Source: Thioclava marina
GTDB lineage: Bacteria > Pseudomonadota > Alphaproteobacteria > Rhodobacterales > Rhodobacteraceae
NCBI RefSeq assembly: GCF_002020135.1
Contig: NZ_MPZS01000002.1
Span: 124,001 to 188,000 of the forward strand
DNA length: 64,000 nt
Direction of reading: 5' to 3'
Numbering within the stretch: the stretch's first letter is position 1; each line of letters opens with the position of its first letter. The notes beneath the pieces are model-generated. The model worked only from the letters and a program-made list of their open reading frames with translations, did not search any database and was not told the origin of the DNA. Both the position numbers and the translations under genes were made by a program. This document shows, piece by piece, positions 57,432 through 64,000 of this stretch.

Positions 57432-59417
57432 TCAGACTTCCTTAAAAGACATCACGCGGCTCACGTCGACCGTGTAGAGGCGCGGCCGACCGGGGATAGC
57501 GCGCGGAGCCTTACGCTGGAGGCGCCCCTCTTCACCGGGCACCAAGAGATGAAGCTCGACCATGCGCTTAGCCGCAAGCGCCCCTGCTTCGGCCGGGAAG
57601 AGCTGTGTCCAGGTTTGCGAGGTCAGATAGGCTTTTGTCATGTCGCGCCATCCCTCAGGAACGACGTTTGACTGCGGCCCATCGACAAGCGGAAGGGTTG
57701 CGAGACTCGCCGTCAAATATTTCTGCAAGGCCTTCACGTAGTCAGCGCCATCTTCCAGCACGTCGACAAAGCGCCGATCATACCAGTCGAGGAATGCGCG
57801 CGTGCACGCACTAGTCGCGTCACCTTGCGCCCAACCGGTGAGTTGAAGGAGCGTCGCAAGCTCACCCGCGGTAGCAATTGCCGCGAACCTCTTAGCGACG
57901 CGAGACACTTGTCCATCGATCGTTAAAGGAAGCGACGATACCATGCGCTCAGCATTTGAATTGACCAGCCTGCCCAGCTTGTCGCAATCGCGACCGACGC
58001 CACGAGAAATGATCTGGCGAACAAACTCCCGACCGGCGCAACCGAATTGCTCGCGAACCGCTTTCTGAACGATCCCAGAAAACTCCGCGCCATCATCTGC
58101 ACCGTGGAGAACATCAAATACTCCATATGCACAGCAATCAGCTTCGATATCGACCAAACGCACTTCGTGACCTGCCATAGCTGTGAGGCGCGCCTCTGCG
58201 AGCTTCTCCTCGATGCTGATTTCTCCCGACGAGATTAACGCCAAGCGCCAACGAGCCTGCTGAGCCAGCTCAACATCTTTGGACATCCGGGTTTTGCCCA
58301 CACCGTTTGCAAGCATGTAAATCGCGTCATAGAGGCTACGGGCCGGGATCTCAGCAAGCTCATCGAGCGCCAACAGCATGTCGTTGCGGCGCGCAGCAAT
58401 CGCCTCAAGGCCGTTCTTGGTTGCGTGCCACTGGGTAATGAGACTCTCCCCACCCCAGACCGATGCAGCCAGCTTGAGCATAGTCGTCTTTCCTGAAGAG
58501 GACTGCCCCCGAAAATGCAGACCGCCACCGCCGAGCCCAAGCAGCGCAAGAAACGGACCAGCGAAGCTGAGCGAGACCGCCAAGATCATCAAATGGTTGC
58601 CGGCGCAGAGTGAAGCCACGTCGCGCTTCCAGCCTTCCACCGAACCTGCAGTGATCGTAGCGGAACCGTCCAAACCCACCGGGAGGATCCTAGTTTTGCC
58701 TATGGCAGAGTCGCCGATGGCGAATGCCGAATAGTTTTCATCCACCCAACCCGCCCGTGTCACCGTCCGAAGCCGCTCTTCGGGCTTCCAGGTCTTGAGC
58801 AGCTCAATGACCTGCTCCTTGGCCTTCTTTTCGCGCCCCAGCTCGAGACCACTATCGACCAGAGTTGCGATCACCATTTGAGGCTTCGATTGCAGATCGG
58901 AATTAAGAACCGAAATCTTATGCCAGTCGCCATCAGCATTTTTCACTGCAACGACCTTACCCCACCCCCTGCCTTCTCCATTCGAAAAACTAGCCTCGAC
59001 CCGGATCGGCGAGCAAACGAAGATCGGGCCCGCATCGCTCTCGGCCATGTAGAAAAGGCCATCCTCTTCAAGGTTGAAGCCCGGCGGAATTGAAGCGTTC
59101 GACGAAGCGACCGGTGCAGCCACATCTCCACCTGCGACATCGAAAGGTGCTTTGGTTACCTGCTTAGTTGCTCCCGCTTTTGCTGCGTGAAGCTCGATGA
59201 CCTTCTGGGGCCCCTCCTTGGCACCTTCCTCTACGCCAACCGGACGAGGTTGGAGTTCGATGGGAGGCCGAACATCTGCTTCCGCTGCGAGCTCATCCAA
59301 ATTTGCGCGGTCATCAGTTTCGGGCAACAGAGCCCCCTGCCCTTCGCACTCAATGCCCAAAGGCAATGCTGAGATAGAGGCACCGGGAATAGCGTTTTCT
59401 GAGATGTGGTCTTTCAT
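57432..59417 (-). CDS. DUF927-domain P-loop ATPase (helicase-like)
   Basis: The 661-residue protein has a ~110-residue disordered acidic N-terminus, then a DUF927 domain: KISVLNSDLQSKPQ, LRTVTRAGWVDENYSAFAIGD, and Walker A GQSSSGKTTML at ~304-311 with Walker B MLLALDELAE at ~347-356 and the sensor-like LISSGEISIEEKL. DUF927 proteins are helicase/primase-associated ATPases found in mobile elements and plasmids. The start at 59417 has AAGGA upstream. Its partner is probably the HUH-type protein encoded next on the same strand. Confidence 0.85.
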   Translation of the reverse strand: MKDHISENAIPGASISALPLGIECEGQGALLPETDDRANLDELAAEADVRPPIELQPRPVGVEEGAKEGPQKVIELHAAKAGATKQVTKAPFDVAGGDVAAPVASSNASIPPGFNLEEDGLFYMAESDAGPIFVCSPIRVEASFSNGEGRGWGKVVAVKNADGDWHKISVLNSDLQSKPQMVIATLVDSGLELGREKKAKEQVIELLKTWKPEERLRTVTRAGWVDENYSAFAIGDSAIGKTRILPVGLDGSATITAGSVEGWKRDVASLCAGNHLMILAVSLSFAGPFLALLGLGGGGLHFRGQSSSGKTTMLKLAASVWGGESLITQWHATKNGLEAIAARRNDMLLALDELAEIPARSLYDAIYMLANGVGKTRMSKDVELAQQARWRLALISSGEISIEEKLAEARLTAMAGHEVRLVDIEADCCAYGVFDVLHGADDGAEFSGIVQKAVREQFGCAGREFVRQIISRGVGRDCDKLGRLVNSNAERMVSSLPLTIDGQVSRVAKRFAAIATAGELATLLQLTGWAQGDATSACTRAFLDWYDRRFVDVLEDGADYVKALQKYLTASLATLPLVDGPQSNVVPEGWRDMTKAYLTSQTWTQLFPAEAGALAAKRMVELHLLVPGEEGRLQRKAPRAIPGRPRLYTVDVSRVMSFKEV

Positions 59418-59528
59418 ATTTTTCCTTACTGCTCGCTTCAGAGCATGACGGGGTCGTTCACAGCCTGAAGGCCATGCCGGACGGTTCAAAAATGAGGGAA
59501 TTCTGGTCGGACACCGTGGCCCGGTGGA

Positions 59529-60143
59529 TCAGCTAACGGCGTTGACCGGAGCAGTAGAAAGGTTCGCCGGATGCTGTCCGAGACGCCTGGACTCGTAATC
59601 TGCGCGGACCAGTTGCGTCATCGCTCTACTCGTCCACCAAAGTTGGTTTTCGCTCATCAGGGCGAGCAAACGGGCGGTGAAGGCGAGATCTTTCGAGAGA
59701 TACCCTTTCCAACCGTTGCCTTCGTAAACGAGCTTTGACTTGAACTGGCGAGCACCGCGACGACCACCGACATAGCCGACTGCCCGACGCATGGCTTCAG
59801 CAACCGATTTTCTTGGGATGCTGCCATCGATGTATATCCCATGGAGGTGAAGCCGATCGGTATCCCTAGTAGCCTCCAGGACGAAGGTCGCCGGAAGCTG
59901 GCGGAGATCCTTTGAATTGAGCTGTGCGTTAAACCTCTTGCTGACTTCACGCATCGGCTGCTGCTTTCGCTTCAAGAGAGCCTCGAAATCCGGCGCGAGG
60001 TTCAGCGTGATTGCTAAGCCTCTGTTGAACTGAGCGAAACGGAAAATCTCCCTCCGACGCTCTTCCGAACTCAGCTTCTTCCAAGGGCGTAGGACTGGGG
60101 AACGAACAGAACTGATAACTGCTGTGTGACGCTTCGGTGGCAT
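59529..60143 (-). CDS. Putative HUH endonuclease / rolling-circle replication initiator
   Basis: The 204-residue protein shows three ordered motifs of HUH nucleases: motif I LAITLN (43-48), motif II HLHG with His99 and His101 in DRLHLHGIYID, and motif III YLSKD with Tyr148 and Lys151 in WKGYLSKDLAF. This matches the YxxK single-tyrosine Rep type. HUH enzymes nick one DNA strand and stay linked to the 5' end. The N-terminal and C-terminal parts are basic and unlike known Reps. No ATPase domain is fused; the DUF927 ATPase downstream may supply it. Confidence 0.6.
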   Translation of the reverse strand: MPPKRHTAVISSVRSPVLRPWKKLSSEERRREIFRFAQFNRGLAITLNLAPDFEALLKRKQQPMREVSKRFNAQLNSKDLRQLPATFVLEATRDTDRLHLHGIYIDGSIPRKSVAEAMRRAVGYVGGRRGARQFKSKLVYEGNGWKGYLSKDLAFTARLLALMSENQLWWTSRAMTQLVRADYESRRLGQHPANLSTAPVNAVS

Positions 60144-60451
60144 GTGTCTTCTCTATGGTCTGGGGTGTGGGTTGTTGGAGCCGATAGTTTCGGTCGCTTG
60201 GTTGACAGTGATTGAGAACGATGAGCACGCCATACGCTGTCGCTACTACGCTACTACTAGACAACGATTGGGCACCCTCAACGAAGCCCCATAAATGCAA
60301 GGGACTTCAGGCGGTTTCGTGCATTAAGCGCATGGACATTATTCCCCGCCCTGTCGCGCATGCGATCAGGTCGGAAGCTGGCTCTGTCCTAGGGTTTGGT
60401 GGGCCGAGCTTTCGGTCAGCGGCTCCTTCGTCCCTAGTGCCATCTTAGACC

Positions 60452-60523
60452 GTGGGACCGTGGGACCGTAGGACCGTGGGACCGTGGGACCGTGGGACCG
60501 TGGGACCGTGGGACCGTGGGACC
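60452..60523. repeat. Nine tandem copies of the octamer GTGGGACC
   Basis: Nine direct 8-bp units run without gaps; the third copy has one substitution (GTAGGACC). A non-multiple-of-three unit excludes a coding role. It lies in a 404-base gap (60144-60547) between the HUH gene and the next gene upstream; the rest of the gap shows no gene. Confidence 0.9.
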
Positions 60524-60547
60524 GAATAACTCGGACCATTAGCAGCC

Positions 60548-61084
60548 TCAAGCTTTCCAAGTCGGAAAACTCAGCCTCAGTTGCTTGTCGAACTCATCGA
60601 GCAGCTTTCTCAACCGGGCCGCTTCTTCAAACGCGCGCTTGCGGGCATCTGGATCGCTAAGGTCAGAAGCCTCAATCTCACCAATCCGCGCTTCGATCTC
60701 CGACTTCTTGTAGTCCCGAATTTGGATTGCCAAATCTCTGGCCGCCTCGATCAAGCAACCGACAGTAACTTCAGCACGGCCGAGAGATGTCCCCTTCGAT
60801 GAGCCGAAGGGATTGCTGTGGCCACCCCCCTCTGAAGGACTTTCAAGCGTATCGAGCGTCACAGCTTCAGGACCGGAGTCATCTTCAAGCAGTGGGGGCG
60901 AAATTCCACAAAGCTCGAGCGATTGCGCAAAGGATGAACCAACCTGCTCATCCACGGGAAAGAACTCGTAGAATGGCTTCTGAAACAAGTCGCTTGGCGA
61001 TGACGGCTTCTTCAGATCCTCCTGTTTCTTCGCCTTCTGGCGTTCGCGGTGAAGCCGCACCTTCTCAGCATTCGTTAAGGCCAT
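60548..61084 (-). CDS. Small accessory protein with ALTNAEK-type N-terminus, 178 aa
   Basis: The protein begins MALTNAEKVRLHRERQKAKK, a basic segment shared by many small proteins of mobile elements, and ends in a coiled coil (EIEARIGEIEAS, then KRAFEEAARLRKLLDEF). The ATG at 61084 has AGGAGA upstream. The middle is acidic and probably disordered. It may bind DNA or act as a replication accessory protein; no function is known. Confidence 0.7.
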   Translation of the reverse strand: MALTNAEKVRLHRERQKAKKQEDLKKPSSPSDLFQKPFYEFFPVDEQVGSSFAQSLELCGISPPLLEDDSGPEAVTLDTLESPSEGGGHSNPFGSSKGTSLGRAEVTVGCLIEAARDLAIQIRDYKKSEIEARIGEIEASDLSDPDARKRAFEEAARLRKLLDEFDKQLRLSFPTWKA

Positions 61085-61160
61085 GACGATTCTCCTACCC
61101 AACAAGGTTACGGTTACACAAAAACCGACATCTGGCGCAATAGGAAAAATGCACGATCCG

Positions 61161-61436
61161 TCAATCGGCCGAAGAATTCCGTGTCCGGACAATCGCTCTG
61201 AGCCTCTCGCACTCGTCTTTGGCTTTAGCGAGGTCACTGCGGAGCCGAACATTTTCGTCGAGCAAATCGCGTTTTGTGGGATGAAGAAGCCATTGGACGA
61301 AGTTGTTCCTGACCGCCCTCTCGTCACCGTGGTCTCGATCAAACTGCCACGAGACGTATTTGGCCTGCAGCATCAAGACGCCGCAAAACGCGAGTGCGAT
61401 CACTGGGGCAACAAACTGGTAGATTTCCATCGACAT
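61161..61436 (-). CDS. Small membrane protein with coiled-coil tail, 91 aa
   Basis: One membrane span (FVAPVIALAFCGVLMLQA) is followed by a basic linker (HPTKRDLLDENVRLRSD) and a heptad-like coiled coil (LAKAKDECERLRAIV). The ATG at 61436 has AAGGAG nine bases upstream; a second ATG is two codons later. Lower GC than the core genome. Function unknown. It lies in the same strand order as the HUH and DUF927 genes. Confidence 0.55.
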   Translation of the reverse strand: MSMEIYQFVAPVIALAFCGVLMLQAKYVSWQFDRDHGDERAVRNNFVQWLLHPTKRDLLDENVRLRSDLAKAKDECERLRAIVRTRNSSAD

Positions 61437-61567
61437 CCGGCCTTGCTCCTTGATCAGGATCAGTGTGCTTAGGAGTTCAGCATGGAAGTCGCGACCTGGC
61501 AACATAGGACTGCGCCGCCGCTAGCCGGCTTCAAAAAGGTTAGCCCCCCGGCCGAGCATGCCCCTTC

Positions 61568-61613
61568 GTGAGGTAGCTAACTAGCTCGTAAGCTAGATGG
61601 CTATCTAGCTCAC
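61568..61613. repeat. Overlapping, mutually exclusive CTAG-rich hairpins
   Basis: CTAGCT/AGCTAG (61581-61596, loop CGTA) and AGCTAGAT/ATCTAGCT (61591-61610, loop GGCT) are both perfect, and share AGCTAG, so only one can form at a time. The outer ends GTGAG and CTCAC (61568-61572, 61609-61613) can also pair. Such cruciform DNA is typical of origins and nick sites. Confidence 0.7.
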
Positions 61614-62044
61614 GACCCAGTCAACATATCAAGGCGGAGGACCGGGCCGTTTAGTTGCTTCGGAACAGGCACGCCCGGCGCAGCAGATACTCCGGGTATA
61701 CGATACCGCCTCGACTTGCGTCGCATGTCAGCCGTCTGTTGCTCAGAACTCACTTCGTCTAAGTAACGCCTTGGAAGATCACCCAGGACATCCCGAACTT
61801 GTAGCCACCCGTGACACTTCCCGAGCATCAACACGCATGTGCCAGAGAGAACGCCGTGGATCGAGCGGCACTTCCCCATGAAATTCGGCCGCGTCGGTTG
61901 CTCCATCCAAGTCGTTCGAGCTCGAAATATGCGAATTTCACAAGCAGCGAGCAACGCTCCGTTCGATTGCCGACCAGACTATTTCGATCCGCTTCACTAT
62001 GGTTGGAGGCGAAAAATCGAATTCCAAGCCCATTTTTGTCAACT
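61614..62044. other. AT-rich non-coding stretch
   Basis: About 430 bases with lower GC than the chromosome. A minus-strand frame (61610-61906) is open but has no ribosome binding site and no family match. I see no gene here. Confidence 0.45.
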
Positions 62045-62260
62045 TAACGTAAACCCAATCAGGAAATGTCTAGGTATTATTGGTCGAATTCGGCAACTAA
62101 GGGTTAACATAGAGGCGCCATCGAAGCGCGAGCTCTTCCAAAACGTAAAGCGAATTGAGCGTTTTTGCCTTCTTTTCGCCAGCTGAACTTTACGTTTTTT
62201 GGCTCTAGCTTTACGTTTTCTTTCCGATTGAAGCTGTCAGGTTAAGTGCACTTTACGCAT
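62045..62260. repeat. Iteron-like array of TTTACG-based repeats
   Basis: CTTTACGTTTT stands at 62188-62198, GCTTTACGTTTT at 62208-62219 and CTTTACGCAT at 62251-62260; the C residues of CTTTACG are 21 and then 42 bases apart. The inverse copy AAAACGTAAAGC is at 62140-62151, and a weaker TAACGTAAA at 62045-62053. The spacing is two and four helical turns. Repeats like this bind a replication initiator or repressor. Confidence 0.6.
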
Positions 62261-62656
62261 GCGAGCCGATCGAAACGCAAACTACAGAGCGATTTCGCTC
62301 CGTCATCCCTCACGAGACACAAGAGCTCTGATTTGCTGTGACCCCCGATAATTCCTCCAGTTGATGCTAGAGTCCGACCCAACAGTGCACCGCTCCCCAA
62401 GGTTGGATCACCGGAAGCTGACCCTGAAGAACCGCCCCCTGTTCGAGAACCCCTACCTTCCCGGTGCCCTAGTAAACGAGCCAAGCCCTCCGTTCCAGAT
62501 CAGCCCCTCGTGTCCCAAACCATCTGACGACGGACATCTCGGGCTAAGGGACGGAGTTCTCTAAACCACTGCTCCGTGGACATGACATTATCGCTGCCGA
62601 GAACGGAAATAGTCGCCTGTCCCATCATTGGGCAGGGCCGCCCTTTCAAAAGCGAA
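62261..62656. other. Intergenic region with short inverted termini and no gene
   Basis: The ~400 bases hold no convincing gene. GTTCTCTAAA at 62556-62565 is repeated in inverse as TTTTAGAGAAC at 62774-62784, with the 62657-62680 hairpin between, like a small non-autonomous element. Confidence 0.35.
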
Positions 62657-62680
62657 GCGGCAGGAGTTTCCTCCTGCCGC
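62657..62680 (-). terminator. Strong hairpin downstream of the cold-shock cluster
   Basis: GCGGCAGGAG and CTCCTGCCGC form a perfect 10-bp stem with loop TTTC. On the minus strand TTCGCTTTT follows, which fits a terminator for the transcript from the csp gene. Confidence 0.6.
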
Positions 62681-62786
62681 TCCACCTCCCGGCAAGTCGT
62701 GTGGCGAGCGTCAGCCGGTTCGCTTGGAACCTCGCGCCGCTCAGCCTTCTTGCCGGGACCCCCACACCCCTGATTTTAGAGAACGA

Positions 62787-62948
62787 TTATTCCTGAACGC
62801 CGCGCACCAAGGGGCCACGCTCGTCCGATATCTTGTCGTCGGACAGACTGCGGAAGAAGTGGTGCCAAGCGAGGGCGGCATGGCCCTTATGCGTCGCAAG
62901 GTCATTCGTCTGGGGCGTTTTGCCCGAAGGCACTTTTTCAAAAGCCAT
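62787..62948 (-). CDS. Small hypothetical protein, 53 aa
   Basis: A short frame begins MAFEKVPSGKTPQTNDLATH with GGAGGG six bases before its ATG, and ends at TAA after 53 codons. It contains AALAWHHFFRSLSDDKI and a charged C-terminus. No family is known. It comes third in the same-strand run csp, 72-aa gene, 53-aa gene. Confidence 0.5.
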   Translation of the reverse strand: MAFEKVPSGKTPQTNDLATHKGHAALAWHHFFRSLSDDKISDERGPLVRGVQE

Positions 62949-63014
62949 CTTCGGCCCTCCATGTTATTCCCGGGAGACGCCCGGGAAATTCTGTTGGATG
63001 ACCGAATTTTCCGG

Positions 63015-63233
63015 TCAACTTCGCGGTTTCGTCCTGCGAGACGGTGGCTTCAGGTCGTGATCGCCCTCATCCCGCTCCAGTCGCGCCGCGCGCAAAGTCG
63101 CGGTCAGATCCGCTCTTTTTTCAGCTTCCGCCTCTCGGATGATGCGCACTGCGGCATCCGTCTTGTCCTGAGCCGTCCCCGGTTTCGGGGCAAGTTCGCG
63201 GAAGAAGCCGTTCAACTTGTCTTTGCGGGGCAT
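63015..63233 (-). CDS. Small basic protein downstream of csp, 72 aa
   Basis: The product starts MPRKDKLNGFFRELAPKPG and is helical and highly charged (DAAVRIIREAEAEKRADLTA, TLRAARLERDEGD). The ATG has GGGAGG seven bases upstream. It is 56 bases after the csp gene and probably in the same transcript. Function unknown; it could be an RNA- or DNA-binding peptide. Confidence 0.55.
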   Translation of the reverse strand: MPRKDKLNGFFRELAPKPGTAQDKTDAAVRIIREAEAEKRADLTATLRAARLERDEGDHDLKPPSRRTKPRS

Positions 63234-63289
63234 GTGCCCTCCCTGTTCGCGGGATCCGGCCCGATGGACCGGATCCGGAACCGATCCGA

Positions 63290-63496
63290 TCAGGCGAGTG
63301 CCAGATCGCAGGCGGACTCGCGTCCGTCGCGGCCGGTCTCGATCTCGTAAGTCACGGCCTGCCCGTCATTGAGCTGCGAGAGGCCCGCGCGCTCAAGGGC
63401 CGAAATATGGACGAAGATATCCCGTCCGCCGGTCTTCGCCTCGATGAAGCCGAAGCCTTTGGTCTGGTTGAACCATTTCACGGTGCCATTGGCCAT
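63290..63496 (-). CDS. Cold-shock protein, CspA family
   Basis: The 68-residue protein is a single cold-shock domain that melts RNA structure. RNP1 KGFGFIEA and RNP2 DIFVHISALE are intact, preceded by GTVKWFNQTKGF. The ATG at 63496 has AGGAGA six bases upstream. The ~200-base leader upstream (63497-63693) could act as a thermosensor, as known for csp mRNAs, but I see no clear structure in it. Confidence 0.93.
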   Translation of the reverse strand: MANGTVKWFNQTKGFGFIEAKTGGRDIFVHISALERAGLSQLNDGQAVTYEIETGRDGRESACDLALA

Positions 63497-63693
63497 CGTG
63501 ATGTCTCCTATGATAAATGCTGCCCGCAAAACGCGACAGCCCGGCTCAGTCAATTCGAAAAGGCAGACTGAAGCCGACAAAGGAGACAGGTTGCAGAAGG
63601 GAATTACGTTGCCCGCTCTCACTACGCCGGTTCGGCGAAAATAGCAAAGGAAATAAGTAGCGTCCGGTTTTGCGCGATTTCGGCTGAGGGGGT

Positions 63694-64000
63694 TCAGAGG
63701 ATCTGATCCGACCAGACTTCGAACCCCTCGAGGACATTCGTTCCGAAGGAATGGATCAGGGGAACGTCGGCCGCATCGCGGCCCTGAGCCACGAGAATGC
63801 GCCCGATGCGCGGGGTGTTGTTGCGCGGATCGAAGACCCACCAGCGCCCCTCCAGCCAGACCTCGATCCAGGCCGCGAAGTCCCCTGGCGGATAGGGCGG
63901 CGGTTCACCGATATCGCCAAGGTAGCCTGTGCAATAGCGGGCGGGGATGTTCATGCATCGGCAGAAGGCGATCGCCAGATGGGCATAGTCGCGGCAAACG
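63694..64000 (-). CDS. Transglutaminase-like protease-fold protein (5' end missing)
   Basis: The frame stays open to the right edge. Its visible C-terminal part begins VCRDYAHLAIAFCRCMNIPARYC, where VCRDYAHL carries the nucleophilic Cys of the transglutaminase core, and continues with the later conserved WIEVWLEGRWWVFDPRNNTP, which holds the catalytic Asp. Family members in bacteria are often predicted proteases or cross-linking enzymes. The first part of the protein lies outside the window. Confidence 0.85.
   Translation of the reverse strand, partial: VCRDYAHLAIAFCRCMNIPARYCTGYLGDIGEPPPYPPGDFAAWIEVWLEGRWWVFDPRNNTPRIGRILVAQGRDAADVPLIHSFGTNVLEGFEVWSDQIL

Noticed and set aside
60452-60523. 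CRISPR array
   Set aside because: Units are contiguous without spacers and no cas genes are present.
60366-60560. Small minus-strand frame over the octamer array
   Set aside because: The eight-base unit shifts frame in every copy, and the product is a repetitive HGPTVPRS run with no start signal.
61610-61906. Possible gene on the minus strand in the hairpin region
   Set aside because: No ribosome binding site and no recognisable motif; it overlaps the hairpin cluster.
62242-62484. 80-codon minus-strand frame, Gly/Ser rich
   Set aside because: No ribosome binding site and composition explained by local repeats.

Overview
The window is a high-GC chromosomal segment of an alphaproteobacterium, most likely a member of the Rhodobacteraceae (Rhodobacter/Paracoccus/Thioclava-like). 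The evidence is the protein families seen (split glycyl-tRNA synthetase with a small membrane protein gene between glyQ and glyS, UrtB with a long N-terminal domain, SelD fused to a flavin oxidoreductase), strong GGAG-type ribosome binding sites, ATGA start/stop overlaps, and a recurring intergenic element ending in GGGATATTT. No rRNA, tRNA or CRISPR array was found. The identification is inference from gene content; no database search was run.

Region 1 (1-8.9 kb) is core metabolism and regulation: a partial selD fusion, efp (EF-P with Lys34) divergent from its modifying ligase epmA, a DUF2237 protein, a serine hydrolase, a MarR regulator, sdhE overlapping an XRE regulator, an aspartate aminotransferase and a cytochrome c. 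Region 2 (8.9-21 kb) is one urea island: ureD-ureA-ureB-ureC and ureE-ureF-ureG build the nickel urease, and urtABCDE imports urea. Two unassigned small genes lie inside it, one of them antisense. Region 3 (21-42.4 kb) is core again: two overlapping Lrp regulators divergent from ilvC, glmM-folP-folB, a SleB-like wall hydrolase, a divergent PEP-utilising enzyme, glyS/glyQ with marC between them, a degenerate secreted protease-like protein, trkH and pyruvate carboxylase.

Region 4 (42.4-62.8 kb) is accessory. It begins with an IS5-type transposase scrap, a large glycine-rich autotransporter and the frameshifted C-terminal half of a phenol hydroxylase. A complete type I restriction-modification operon (hsdM-hsdS-small gene-hsdR) follows. 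Next come a secreted trypsin-like protease and a lipoprotein. Then comes the most intriguing part: a DUF927 P-loop ATPase, a small protein with all three motifs of a HUH (rolling-circle-type) endonuclease, two small genes, an octamer tandem array, mutually exclusive CTAG-rich hairpins, and helically phased TTTACG repeats. I interpret this as the replication module of an uncharacterised integrated element or satellite; no integrase was found.

Region 5 (62.7-64 kb) returns to ordinary sequence: a cold-shock gene followed by two small genes, and the end of a transglutaminase-like gene that leaves the window.
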